Shown: piece after piece, positions 1-8,202 of the stretch
Layout of the letters: each line of letters begins with the position of its first letter
How positions within the stretch are numbered: position 1 is the stretch's first letter
From: an uncultured bacterium
GTDB taxonomy: Bacteria; Bacteroidota; Rhodothermia; Rhodothermales; Rubricoccaceae
Reading direction: 5' to 3'
Assembly: GCA_947493945.1 (NCBI GenBank)
Contig: CANLSR010000006.1
Location: forward strand, 152,106-216,105
DNA: 64,000 bases
The notes under the pieces: model-generated
What the model was told of the DNA's origin: nothing
Database searches by the model: none
Seen by the model: only the letters and a program-made list of their open reading frames with translations
Translations under genes and position numbers: made by a program

Positions 1-570
1 AACTCCTTCGCGCTCGGCGACCTGCTCGAGAGCGAGGCGCTGTTCATGGACGCCCCCGGCGTGGTGCGCGTCTACGGAAGCCGGGCCCCGGTCTGGGCGC
101 CGGCCGAGTTCGAGCGGGGCTCCTCGTTCTCGCACTGGGACGAAGGGGTGATCCAGGAGTCCTCGGCCGCGCTGATGACGCCCAGGTTGGCGCCGGGCGA
201 GGCGTACCAGGACCCCGGCGACATCACCTGCGCGCTGTTCGAGGACTTTGGCTGGCCCCTCGGCGCCGGGTGCGCCGAGCTGCTCGGGGCGCCGCAGGAG
301 CCGCTCACGGACGTGCTCACGGTCGAGCGGCGGGGTCCGAACCCCTTTTCCGAGGAGACCGCCTACCGGGTCCTGCTCCCTCAAGAGGGCCCGATGCGCG
401 TCACGCTCTACGACGCCCTGGGTCGCCGCGTCGGCGTCCTGTTCGACGGCCCGGCTGGCCTGGCCGAGCGGGTCACCGTCCAGGCCCGGGGGCTGGCGGC
501 GGGCGTGTACCGGCTGATGATCCAGACGCCCACCGACGAGACGGGCGTGGCCTTCACCGTCGTCCGGTGA
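1..570 (+). CDS. C-terminal part of a secreted metalloprotease-like protein with T9SS-type sorting tail (5' end outside window)
   Basis: The frame is open from base 1, so the gene starts upstream of the window. The visible 189 residues fall into two parts. The first (motif SFSHWDE, then LMTPRL and a CALFEDFGWPL segment) matches the end of the catalytic region of the next gene, which carries a zinc-protease HELGHGLG motif. The last ~80 residues have the features of a type A T9SS C-terminal sorting domain: NPF near its start, LYDALGRRVG in the middle, GVYRLMI near the end, and an abrupt C-terminus. Such tails direct export across the outer membrane by T9SS in Bacteroidota and Rhodothermota. The stop overlaps the GTG start of the downstream paralogue (GTGA), so the two are probably co-transcribed. 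The catalytic motif itself is not visible, so protease activity is inferred from the paralogue. Confidence 0.8.
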   Translation, partial: NSFALGDLLESEALFMDAPGVVRVYGSRAPVWAPAEFERGSSFSHWDEGVIQESSAALMTPRLAPGEAYQDPGDITCALFEDFGWPLGAGCAELLGAPQEPLTDVLTVERRGPNPFSEETAYRVLLPQEGPMRVTLYDALGRRVGVLFDGPAGLAERVTVQARGLAAGVYRLMIQTPTDETGVAFTVVR

Positions 571-1850
571 GGCGCGCCGCCGTCCTGGGCCTCCTGCTGG
601 CGGCCACCGCCAGCGCCCAGGTCGAGCGGGGGGAGGCCGCGGCGGTGTGCCGGCTCCCGGCCCTGCCCGAAGACGCCGGCCTGGCCCGGTCCGCCGCCGG
701 CGTGGCGCCCCAGGCACGGGCCGCGCGCTCCGCCGCTACCTGCGACCCTGCGACGGAGGGCGCCCGGTTCGAGGTGACCTACACCGGCTTCCCCGACGGC
801 GCCGAGGCCTCGTTCCAGGAGGCCGTCGACGTGTGGGCGTGCCGCGTGCGCTCGGCCCAGCCCATCCGCGTCTCGGCGACCTGGGCGCCGCTGGAGTCGG
901 GCACGTTGGGCACGGCCGGCCCGGTCCTGTTCCGCAACTTCCGGGGCGCCCCGGCGCGCGACGTCTGGTACCCCGCCGCCCTCGCCGACGAGCTCGCCGG
1001 CCGCGACCTGGGCGACGGCGACGCGGACGTCGAGGCCGTCTTCAACAGCGACTTCGCGAGCTGGCACACCGGCGCCGGCCGGCCCCCCGAGGGCACCTAC
1101 GACCTGACCACCGTGGTGCTCCACGAGTTGGGCCACGGCCTGGGGCTGGTGGGCTCGCTCAAGGTCGTGGACGGCGTCGGCACGGTCGGGCCGGAAGAAG
1201 GAGGCCCCTTCAGCTACGACCTGTTCGCCCAGACCGCCAGCGGGACGCCGCTGCTGGACCCGGCCGCCTTCCCGGACGGCTCCGCCGCGCTGGCGGCGGC
1301 GCTCCAGGCGGAGGTCCTGTTCGACGGCCGCGCGACCCGGCAGGCCGTCGGCGCCCCGCTGAGGCTGTTCGCGCCGGAGCGCTGGGTCCCGGGCGCCTCG
1401 TTCTCGCACCTCGACGAGGAGGCCTACCCGCCCTCGACGCCCGACGGCCTGATGACGCCGTTCATCGCGCGCGACGAGCAGATCACCGAGCCCGGAACGG
1501 CCGTCTGCGCGATGCTCGCCGACATCGGCTGGACGCTGGCCGGAGACTGCGCCCGCCGCGTCGGCGCGCTCGCCGAGCTCGAAACCGGCCTGGCGGTGGA
1601 GCGGCGCGGTCCCAACCCGTTCGCCGGCCAAACGACGCTCCGGCTCACCGCCCAGCCGGCGGCGTCGCTGGAGGCCCGGCTGGTGGACGTGCTCGGGCGC
1701 CGCGTCGCCACGCTGGGCCGCCGGGTGCTGGTCGCCGGCCAGTCGTGGGACGTGGTCGTGGACGGCGCGGCGCTGGCCCCGGGCGTCTACTTTGTCCAGG
1801 TGCTGGGCGGCACGGCACCCCTGGTGGTCCCGCTGGCCGTCGTGCGGTAG
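567..1850 (+). CDS. Secreted zinc-metalloprotease-like protein with T9SS-type sorting tail
   Basis: 427 residues from a GTG that overlaps the previous stop codon. This start was chosen because it gives a clean signal peptide (VRRAAVLGLLLAATASAQ). At about residues 186-193 is HELGHGLG, a zinc-binding HExxHxxG motif typical of metzincin-like or related metalloproteases. It sits in the segment TTVVLHELGHGLGLVGSL. The last ~85 residues are a T9SS type A sorting domain (NPFAG, LVDVLGRRVA, GVYFVQVLGG). The protein is a paralogue of the gene directly upstream: both share SFSH-DE, LMTP, and a CA-L-D-GW segment before the tail. It is probably secreted and cell-surface anchored or released. Substrate unknown. 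No PPC or propeptide domain was recognised. Confidence 0.85.
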   Translation: MRRAAVLGLLLAATASAQVERGEAAAVCRLPALPEDAGLARSAAGVAPQARAARSAATCDPATEGARFEVTYTGFPDGAEASFQEAVDVWACRVRSAQPIRVSATWAPLESGTLGTAGPVLFRNFRGAPARDVWYPAALADELAGRDLGDGDADVEAVFNSDFASWHTGAGRPPEGTYDLTTVVLHELGHGLGLVGSLKVVDGVGTVGPEEGGPFSYDLFAQTASGTPLLDPAAFPDGSAALAAALQAEVLFDGRATRQAVGAPLRLFAPERWVPGASFSHLDEEAYPPSTPDGLMTPFIARDEQITEPGTAVCAMLADIGWTLAGDCARRVGALAELETGLAVERRGPNPFAGQTTLRLTAQPAASLEARLVDVLGRRVATLGRRVLVAGQSWDVVVDGAALAPGVYFVQVLGGTAPLVVPLAVVR

Positions 1851-2193
1851 CCGGCCCGCTGGCGGAGGACACCGGGCGGAAGCTCGGCGGCGAGAGGGCG
1901 CAGGCGAAAGGCGCCAGCAGGGCGGGGGCTCGACGGGCGGCGCTTGTTCGGCCTACCCTAACCCTGCCCGCCCCTACCCGAAGAGCACGGCCCATCACGC
2001 CTGCGCCGCGACCACTGCCAGCGGCCCGACCGCGACGCCCCAAAGGAAATGCGCGCGGAGGCCGAGTGGCGAAGGGGCTTCGCCAACCGTCCGCTCGGGC
2101 GGCGGCTGGCGGTCCCAGTCGCGCGCGAGCGGGTCCGGTACGACGTCGGCAGGGGCGGGCGGTCGGACTCGGTAGGCCGCGCGATCCGGGCCG
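1851..2193. other. Intergenic region, 343 bp, no gene recognised
   Basis: GC-rich spacer between the end of the T9SS protease and the convergent QueC-like gene. It contains several short inverted GAAG/CTTCGCC-type repeats (around 2075-2095 and 2203-2220) and copies of the GCCAGCGG motif found throughout the window. No reading frame here has recognisable domains. The hairpins may help terminate both convergent transcripts. Confidence 0.5.
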
Positions 2194-3045
2194 TCACCCT
2201 AAGGGCGAAGCCGCTTCGCCAATTGCGCCCGTCGCGCGGCGGCGGGCAGCGCCCAGCCTGCGGCGCGCCCCGGCGACGGCGCGGTGGGCCGGGAGCAAGA
2301 GCCGGCGGACGTGGGCCCGCTTCGACAGGCGCCACCCCAGCCCCTCGGTCACGACGTCCCGGCACGGCGAGCACTGCCCGCACGGCTGGCCACGGTGGGG
2401 GGTGTGGCAAAACCACGTGAGGGCCATGAGGTCTACGAACCCGGCCTGACGGGCGGCCTCCTCCATGTCCTGCTTGGTGAGGTCGAGGAGGGGGAACCGG
2501 AAGGGGAGGAACAGGCCCAGTGGGCCCTCTACGTCAGGCGGCAGGGTGTAGCCACCACCTACGGAGTCGGGGGCCGGCACGACGTGCCCGCCGAGGAAAT
2601 CGAACGCGCCGGGGTGGACGGCCTTCTCGATGGAGAGGTCGAGCGGCCGGCCCCCGAGTCGCTGCCGGGCGTAGCCTGAGAGGTACTCGTACTGGAGCCC
2701 CATGCGACCCTGGGAGCGGAGTTGCCGGATCTGTCGCATGGAGACCGGGTCGGGGTCGAGGTCGTCCTCCGACGACTGGCGCACCGGGGCAAGGAGCGCG
2801 CCGCGCCCCCTCCGCTCGACCCCCTCGCGGATCGCCTCCATGGCGGCGACTTCGTAGGGGGAGCCCTCACGGACCGGCGCGATGACGTAGTGCGGCTGGA
2901 CCGGGTGTCCGTGGTTGAACACGAGGTCGAGCACGCGGTAGGTAGAGTCCCAGCCGCCGGTCCAGAGGACGTCGACGGCCGCGCCGGCATCGGCGCAGGG
3001 GGGTGGGGCCGGAGACTGCGTCCCGGCCCGGTTCGGTTCTGACAT
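2194..3045 (-). CDS. QueC-like PP-loop ATPase (7-cyano-7-deazaguanine synthase-like)
   Basis: 283 residues from the ATG at 3045. A PP-loop nucleotide-binding motif, DVLWTGGWDSTYRVL, lies at about residues 29-43 and corresponds to the SGGxDS loop of N-type ATP pyrophosphatases. Near residue 230 comes a cysteine cluster (CHTPHRGQPCGQCSPC) resembling the zinc-binding C-x(n)-CGxCxxC of QueC. QueC converts 7-carboxy-7-deazaguanine to preQ0, but this protein is longer, and no queCDE/F partner is visible. QueC-like proteins also occur in DNA-modification and anti-phage systems, so orthology to tRNA queuosine biosynthesis is not assured. It stands alone between a T9SS protease gene and a serine-recombinase remnant beside a tRNA, which fits island cargo. 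Reading continues upstream of 3045, but that stretch has no conserved sequence. Confidence 0.65.
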   Translation of the reverse strand: MSEPNRAGTQSPAPPPCADAGAAVDVLWTGGWDSTYRVLDLVFNHGHPVQPHYVIAPVREGSPYEVAAMEAIREGVERRGRGALLAPVRQSSEDDLDPDPVSMRQIRQLRSQGRMGLQYEYLSGYARQRLGGRPLDLSIEKAVHPGAFDFLGGHVVPAPDSVGGGYTLPPDVEGPLGLFLPFRFPLLDLTKQDMEEAARQAGFVDLMALTWFCHTPHRGQPCGQCSPCRDVVTEGLGWRLSKRAHVRRLLLPAHRAVAGARRRLGAARRRATGAIGEAASPLG

Positions 3046-3139
3046 GGTGTGAGCCTGTCGGTGAGAGTAGGGAGCCCGTGGGGCTAGAGCTTCTGGTTCG
3101 TCTCCAGAACAATAGCGACGATGCGGAGGTTCGGCGGCG

Positions 3140-3540
3140 TGGTCAGGACTTCCGGGCGAGGAGGAGAGGGCCAGCCGCGCCGAGCGCCGCCGCCAGCCCG
3201 TCCTCGCCGAGTCCGCCCTCGTCGACGCCTTCGAGCGCCGCGACCGCGCCGAGGACTCGTTCGCCGGCGGGGACCTCCCGGCCGACGTGTTCACGCGGAT
3301 GTCGGCCCGGTGCGAGGTCGAGGTCGAGCGGCTGGAGGCCGAGGTCGGCGGGCTCCGCGGCCACGACGCGGGCGCCGAGATGGAGCGCGTGCGCCAGGCC
3401 ACGGCCCTCATGACGGACCTCCGCGAGATCTGGGACCGGGCCGGCGAGGCGGGCGAGGAGGGGGCCGACGCGCAGGCCGCGCTGGCCGGTTCGATCTACC
3501 CCGACGGGGCCGTGTTTTCGGAGGGGGCCTTTCGAACCGC
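3140..3540 (+). pseudogene. Remnant of a serine recombinase C-terminal coiled coil
   Basis: Only a C-terminal fragment of a large serine recombinase seems to remain. The frame read from about 3140 gives an Arg/Glu-rich helical stretch (LVDAFERRDRAEDSFAGGDL), then SARCEVEVERLEAEVGGLRG. After this comes the typical end of site-specific recombinases: LREIWDRAGEAG, a variant of the 'L...vFP-G' segment (GSIYPDGAVF) and FRTA. No catalytic N-terminal domain, recombinase domain or intact zinc ribbon precedes it. The frame then runs on through the terminator into the tRNA-Arg gene. Position directly beside a tRNA suggests a decayed integrative element. Identification rests on family pattern recognition, so moderate confidence. 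Confidence 0.55.
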
Positions 3541-3591
3541 CATCCCGAGCGGCCTTTTGTGGCTTCTCGCCGGCAAGAAGGCCGAAACAGA

Positions 3592-3623
3592 GACGGCCGG
3601 CCCCTCGGTGGGGGCCGGCCGTC
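3592..3623 (-). terminator. Terminator-like hairpin downstream of tRNA-Arg
   Basis: A 13-bp perfect stem (GACGGCCGGCCCC paired with GGGGCCGGCCGTC) with a 6-nt loop. Read on the minus strand it follows the tRNA 3' end by about 8 nt and is followed by TCTCTGTTTC. This is a plausible intrinsic terminator of the tRNA transcript. Confidence 0.65.
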
Positions 3624-3631
3624 CTGCTAGG

Positions 3632-3705
3632 TACGCCCGAGAGGATTCGAACCTCTGACCTTTGGTACCGGAAACCAACGCTCTATCCAGCTGAGCTACG
3701 GGCGC
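3632..3705 (-). tRNA. tRNA-Arg (anticodon CCG)
   Basis: A 74-nt cloverleaf reads on the minus strand. The acceptor GCGCCCG pairs with CGGGCGT (G1-U72 wobble) and A73 follows; CCA is not encoded. The D arm is GCTC/GAGC. The anticodon stem TTGGT/ACCAA closes the loop TTCCGGT, giving anticodon CCG, which reads CGG (Arg). The T arm is AGAGG-TTCGAAT-CCTCT. A hairpin terminator follows. The recombinase remnant directly downstream suggests that this tRNA once served as an integration site. Confidence 0.95.
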
Positions 3706-3908
3706 GTGCTCAGCAAGATACGGCGGCTCCGGCCGGGCCGGTCTCTCAAGAGCACGTGAACGCCGCGCCGGCTCGCCGCGGCCGGCCCACGCCCGCCCCG
3801 CTGGCGGTCAGGGCCGGCCGGTGGCCGAAACGCCCGGAGGCTTCACATCGGCGGCACGGTGGGTTCGCGTGCGCGTCCGTTCTTGGGGCCCACGCTCCGC
3901 CGCCGCCT

Positions 3909-5240
3909 GTGCCCGTCCGCATCTCGTCCGTCCGCCCTGGATCGCTCGCCGCCGAGCTCGGCTGGGCGCCCGGCGACCAGATCCTGGCCGTCAACGACGA
4001 GCCGGTCGAGGACGAGCTCGACTTCCGGTTCAAGACGTCCGAGGAGGCCCTGGCGCTCAAGGTGCGCAAGGGCGGGTCGCTGGTCGAGGAGGCCATCGAG
4101 AAGGAGGCCGACGAGCCGCTGGGCGTGGACCTGGAGGAGTTCCGGATCAAGACCTGCGGCGACGACTGCGTGTTCTGCTTCGTGGACCAGAACCCGACCG
4201 GCCTCCGCGACACGCTGTACTTCCGCGACGGCGACTTCCGGATGTCGTTCCTCTACGGCAACTACATCACCGTCACCAACCTCCGCGACCGCGACCTCGA
4301 CCGGATCGTGGAGCAGCGGCTGAGCCCGCTCTACGTCTCCGTCCACTGCACCGACGACGACGTCCGCGCCCAGATGATGGGCCACCGGACGCTGCGCGAC
4401 CGCCAGGGCGAGAAGCTGCGCTACTTCGCCGACCACGGCATCGAGCTCCACGCCCAGATCGTGCTCGTGCCCGGCCTCAACGACGGCGCCCAGCTGGTCC
4501 AGACCATCCTGGACCTCTACGACTTGCACGAGCAGCTCTACTCGGTCTCCATCGTGCCGGTCGGGCTCACCGCGCACCGCCAGTCGCTCCACGACTTGCG
4601 CCCGGTCTCGCCCAGCGAGGCCCGCCAGCTGACGCGCCAGGTGGCCCGGTGGCAGTCGTTCTTCCGCGAGACCATCGGCCGCGGGTTCGTCTACCTGTCC
4701 GACGAGGTGTACCTGCTGGCCGGCCTCGACTTCCCCGACGAGGAGGCCTACGACGGCTACCCGCTGATGGAGAACGGGGTCGGGATGAGCCGCGACTTCC
4801 TGGACGAGCTGGCCTTCCAGGCCGAGGAGTTCCCCGACGCGCTGGCGGCCCCGACGCGCGTCACCTTCGTCTCGGGTGAGCTGACGACGCCGCTGCTGGA
4901 GTCCCGCGTCAAGCCGGTGCTGGAGCGCGTCGGCGGGCTGGCGGTGGACGTGGTGGCGTGCCCCAACCTGCTCTTCGGCGAGGTCGTGACGGTGAGCGGG
5001 CTCCTCAACTTCAAGAGCTTCCTGGCCCGGCTCCGGCCGATGGCCGAGGCCGGCACGCTGGGCGACCTGGTGGTGCTGCCCCCGGACTCGGTCAACTTCG
5101 AGGGCCTGTTCCTGGACAACCGCCCCGGCCAGATGACGCCCGGCGACCTGAGTGCGGCGCTGGGCGGCGTGGACGTGGTGGTGTTCGACGGCGACTGGGG
5201 CGGCCTGGTCGAGGGCCTGGCCGACGCGGCCCCGGCCTAG
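3909..5240 (+). CDS. PDZ / radical-SAM-like DUF512 protein
   Basis: 443 residues from the GTG at 3909, placed because family members begin directly with the PDZ domain (here PVRISSVRPGSLAAELGWAP). Longer in-frame extensions upstream carry no conserved sequence. Domain order: PDZ (about 1-65), then a radical-SAM-type domain with CGDDCVFCF near residues 83-91, then the DUF512 C-terminal domain. Conserved DUF512 stretches include RMSFLYGNYITVTN and YVSVHCTDD. The three cysteines could bind a 4Fe-4S cluster. The family is widespread, but its function is not established, and no substrate can be inferred from the neighbours. It is transcribed away from tRNA-Arg. Length is normal for the family. Confidence 0.88.
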   Translation: MPVRISSVRPGSLAAELGWAPGDQILAVNDEPVEDELDFRFKTSEEALALKVRKGGSLVEEAIEKEADEPLGVDLEEFRIKTCGDDCVFCFVDQNPTGLRDTLYFRDGDFRMSFLYGNYITVTNLRDRDLDRIVEQRLSPLYVSVHCTDDDVRAQMMGHRTLRDRQGEKLRYFADHGIELHAQIVLVPGLNDGAQLVQTILDLYDLHEQLYSVSIVPVGLTAHRQSLHDLRPVSPSEARQLTRQVARWQSFFRETIGRGFVYLSDEVYLLAGLDFPDEEAYDGYPLMENGVGMSRDFLDELAFQAEEFPDALAAPTRVTFVSGELTTPLLESRVKPVLERVGGLAVDVVACPNLLFGEVVTVSGLLNFKSFLARLRPMAEAGTLGDLVVLPPDSVNFEGLFLDNRPGQMTPGDLSAALGGVDVVVFDGDWGGLVEGLADAAPA

Positions 5241-5522
5241 CGCGCCCCGCGCTCGCCGGCAACCGTCGCCAGCGGGGCGGCGGCGCGTGAACGGGAGGGG
5301 CGGGGGCCGTCAGGATTCGGCCAAGAGAAGCGCTTCCGGTGCTCGGGAAGGTGCGAACGCGCCGGGCGCCACCGTCTGAACCTCTAGCTTCCCCCGGTCG
5401 GGCCCAGCGCCACCGTGCGCCCCTGCCCCGACCGGACCCGCAGAGGGCCCAGGCCGAGGCCGGGGCCTCCCTACGCCCGCGCCTGACCGCGCCGTGGCCC
5501 CCGACCGCCAGCCGCCGACCGC
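5241..5522. other. Intergenic region, 282 bp, no gene recognised
   Basis: Spacer between the DUF512 gene and the SulP transporter. It has a partial copy of the CGCCAGCGGGGCGG motif near 5268-5282 and otherwise GC-rich, structureless sequence. It presumably contains the promoter of the transporter, but no promoter consensus could be assigned. Confidence 0.4.
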
Positions 5523-7052
5523 TTGAACATCAGCTCCATCTTCGGAGACCGCCGCTACGGCATCTCCCTGCCGTCCGCCCGCACCTTCAAGGAGGAGTGG
5601 TTCTCCAACGTCCGCGCCGACCTGCTGGCGGGCGTCGTGGTCGCGCTGGCGCTGATCCCCGAGGCCATCGCGTTCTCGATCATCGCCGGCGTCGACCCTA
5701 AGGTGGGCCTCTACGCCTCGTTCTCCATCGCCGTCACGACGGCGTTCGTGGGCGGCCGGCCGGGCATGATCTCGGCGGCGACGGGCGCCATGGCCCTCGT
5801 CATGATCACGCTCGTGCGCGACCACGGGCTGGACTACCTGTTCGCGGCGACGCTGCTCACCGGCGTCATCCAGATCGTGTTCGGGCTGTTCCGCCTGGGC
5901 CGCTACATGAAGTTCGTGCCGCGCTCGGTGATGACCGGGTTCGTGAACGCGCTCGCCATCCTGATCTTCATGGCTCAACTGCCGCTGTTCGTGGGCGCCG
6001 GCTGGGAGATGTACGCCGTCGTCGCGGCCGCGCTGGCGGTGATCTACCTCCTGCCGCGCGTGACCAACGTCGTGCCGTCGCCCCTGGTGGCCATCGTCGG
6101 GCTGACCGTCGTGACGCTGTTCACCGGCGGCGGGCTGATGCGCGTCGGCGACATGGGCGAGTTGCCGACGGCGCTGCCGCCGTTCGGGCTGCCGTCGGTG
6201 CCGCTGAACCTGGAGACGTTTCAGATCATCCTGCCCGTGGCGCTGGCGCTCGCGATGGTCGGGCTGATCGAGTCGCTGCTGACGGCGTCCATCGTGGACG
6301 AGATGACGGACACGACGTCCGACAAGGACCGCGAGAGCCGCGGCCAGGGCATCGCCAACATCGTGTCGGGGATGTTCGGCGGAATGGCTGGCTGCGCCAT
6401 GATCGGGCAGTCGGTGATCAACGTGACCTCGGGCGGGCGCGGGCGACTGTCCACGTTCGCCGCCGGCGCCTTCCTGTTGTTCTTCATCCTGGTCCTGGCC
6501 GACTGGCTGGTGCTGATCCCGATGGGCGCGCTCGTGGCCGTCATGTTCATGGTGTCGATCGGCACCTTCGATTGGTCGTCGATCTCGGACATGCGGACGA
6601 TGCCGGTGACCGAGACGCTGGTGATGGTCGTGACCGTCGGGACGGTCGTGTTTACGCACAACCTGGCCTTGGGCGTCTCGGTCGGCATCGTGCTCTCGGC
6701 GCTCTTGTTCGCCCGCCAGGTGGCCGACGTGGCCTCGATGCAGGACACGCTCTCGGACGACGGCCGGACGCGGACCTACACCGTCAAGGGCAACCTGTTT
6801 TTCGTGACCGTCACCGGCTTCCTCGACCACTTCGACTTTAGCGACGACGTGGACCGGGTGGTCCTGGACCTCAGCCGCGCCCACGTCTGGGACGCCTCGG
6901 CCGTCGGCGCCATCGACAAGGCCGTGCTCCGCTACCGCCAGCGCGGCGTCGAGATGGAGGTGGTCGGGATGAACCGGCACACCGAGGCGCTGGTGGACCG
7001 CGTGGCCGTCCACGACAAGTCGGACGCGCTGGCGGTGGCCGGCGGGCACTGA
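5523..7052 (+). CDS. SulP-family anion transporter with STAS domain
   Basis: 509 residues from a TTG start, the first start codon in the frame. The N-terminus has the SulP core: [20 protein letters not shown], then a Gly/Ala-rich segment ([16 protein letters not shown]), in a protein with about 10-12 hydrophobic segments up to residue ~400. The last ~100 residues form a STAS domain ([20 protein letters not shown]), the cytoplasmic module of SLC26/SulP carriers. Members move sulfate, bicarbonate or other anions, often with Na+ or H+. Substrate cannot be read from sequence. A 40-bp gap separates it from the next gene on the same strand. Length and domain order are typical. Confidence 0.93.
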   Translation: MNISSIFGDRRYGISLPSARTFKEEWFSNVRADLLAGVVVALALIPEAIAFSIIAGVDPKVGLYASFSIAVTTAFVGGRPGMISAATGAMALVMITLVRDHGLDYLFAATLLTGVIQIVFGLFRLGRYMKFVPRSVMTGFVNALAILIFMAQLPLFVGAGWEMYAVVAAALAVIYLLPRVTNVVPSPLVAIVGLTVVTLFTGGGLMRVGDMGELPTALPPFGLPSVPLNLETFQIILPVALALAMVGLIESLLTASIVDEMTDTTSDKDRESRGQGIANIVSGMFGGMAGCAMIGQSVINVTSGGRGRLSTFAAGAFLLFFILVLADWLVLIPMGALVAVMFMVSIGTFDWSSISDMRTMPVTETLVMVVTVGTVVFTHNLALGVSVGIVLSALLFARQVADVASMQDTLSDDGRTRTYTVKGNLFFVTVTGFLDHFDFSDDVDRVVLDLSRAHVWDASAVGAIDKAVLRYRQRGVEMEVVGMNRHTEALVDRVAVHDKSDALAVAGGH

Positions 7053-7092
7053 CCGCGCGGGGCTAGCTTCCGGCGTCCGACCCCGGCCCCCG

Positions 7093-8202
7093 GTGCCGCC
7101 CGTGCCCGCCCCCCCGCCGCTCTCCACGACCCCGCCGCCGGTCCTCGCGGCCCCCGCCGCGCCGGCGCCGGTCGCCAGCGGCGAGAGCCTGCGGGTGTCC
7201 CGAGGCCCGGCCGTGCTCTCGGTCGTGCTGAGCCTGGCGGTGATGGTCGGGATCGGCGTCTGGACCTACGACCCCGCCGCGCTGGCGGCCTTCGCGCGCG
7301 ACGTGCGGCCGGGGTGGTTGGTGGCGGCGCTCGCCACCGTCGCCGGCCGCGTGGTGTTCGGGGCGTGGCGGCTGCGTCACTTTTCGGGCGGCCAGATCGG
7401 GTGGCGCGACGGGCTCAAGGACCAGGTCGTGTGGGACTTTTTCGCCTACGTCACGCCGTCGACGGTGGGCGGCGGGCCGATCCTGCCCGTCTTTATCGCC
7501 CGGGACCGCCAGCTCCCGCTGGGCGAGGCCACGTCGGTGGTGCTGTTCGCGATGCTCGTCGACCAGCTGTGGTTTGCCGCGACGGTGCCCGTGCTGTGGG
7601 CCTCGGCCCACTGGCTCGACGTGTTCCCCGAGTCGCTGGGCGCCTTGGGCACCGGGGCGCTGGCGGCGTTCCTGGGCGGCTACCTCGTTTGGGTCCTGGC
7701 GCTGGCGTACGGGACGCTGGTGCGGCCCGACCGGCTCGCCGCCGTCGTCGGGTGGACGTTCCGCCTGCCGTTGCTGCGGCGGTTCCGAGACAAGGCGGTC
7801 CAGACGATGGGGGAGATGGAGGGCCGCTCGCGCGTGCTCCGGTCCCAACCGGCGCGGTTCTACGTCAAGGGCGCCGCGATCTCGCTCGTGCCGTGGCTGT
7901 GCCGCTACGGGCTCGTCGTGTGCGTGCTGGCCAGCGTGGTCCCCGACCTCGACGCCGCGCTCGTGTTCGCCCGCTCGGCGGCGATGCAACTGGGCGCGCT
8001 CGCCGTCCCGACGCCGGGCGGCGCCGGCGGCGTCGAGGCGCTGTACGTTCTGTTCTTGGGGCCGCCGCTCCAGCCCCAGGCCTTGGTCGCGCCGACGCTG
8101 CTCGTGTGGCGCCTGCTGAGCTTCTACGCCTTCATCGCCGCTGGCGCCGGGCTCGTCGCCCGCCACCTCCGCCAGCGGCCCGTCGCCCGCGCGCATGACT
8201 AA
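7093..8202 (+). CDS. LPG_synthase_TM-type flippase-like membrane protein (UPF0104 family)
   Basis: 369 residues from GTG 7093 (GTG 7102 is an alternative). After a Pro/Ala-rich N-terminus there are about 8 transmembrane segments with family hallmarks of the lysylphosphatidylglycerol synthase TM/UPF0104 group: W-R-L-R-H near residue 95, a PSTVGGGP motif near 125, and TPGGAGGVEALY near 305. Related proteins flip lipids or act beside glycosyl- and phosphotransferases in lipid modification. It overlaps the CDP-alcohol phosphotransferase gene by 8 bp, and ino1 with its nucleotidyltransferase follows. A role in moving an inositol-containing lipid is therefore a reasonable inference. No catalytic domain is fused to it. 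Confidence 0.85.
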   Translation: MPPVPAPPPLSTTPPPVLAAPAAPAPVASGESLRVSRGPAVLSVVLSLAVMVGIGVWTYDPAALAAFARDVRPGWLVAALATVAGRVVFGAWRLRHFSGGQIGWRDGLKDQVVWDFFAYVTPSTVGGGPILPVFIARDRQLPLGEATSVVLFAMLVDQLWFAATVPVLWASAHWLDVFPESLGALGTGALAAFLGGYLVWVLALAYGTLVRPDRLAAVVGWTFRLPLLRRFRDKAVQTMGEMEGRSRVLRSQPARFYVKGAAISLVPWLCRYGLVVCVLASVVPDLDAALVFARSAAMQLGALAVPTPGGAGGVEALYVLFLGPPLQPQALVAPTLLVWRLLSFYAFIAAGAGLVARHLRQRPVARAHD

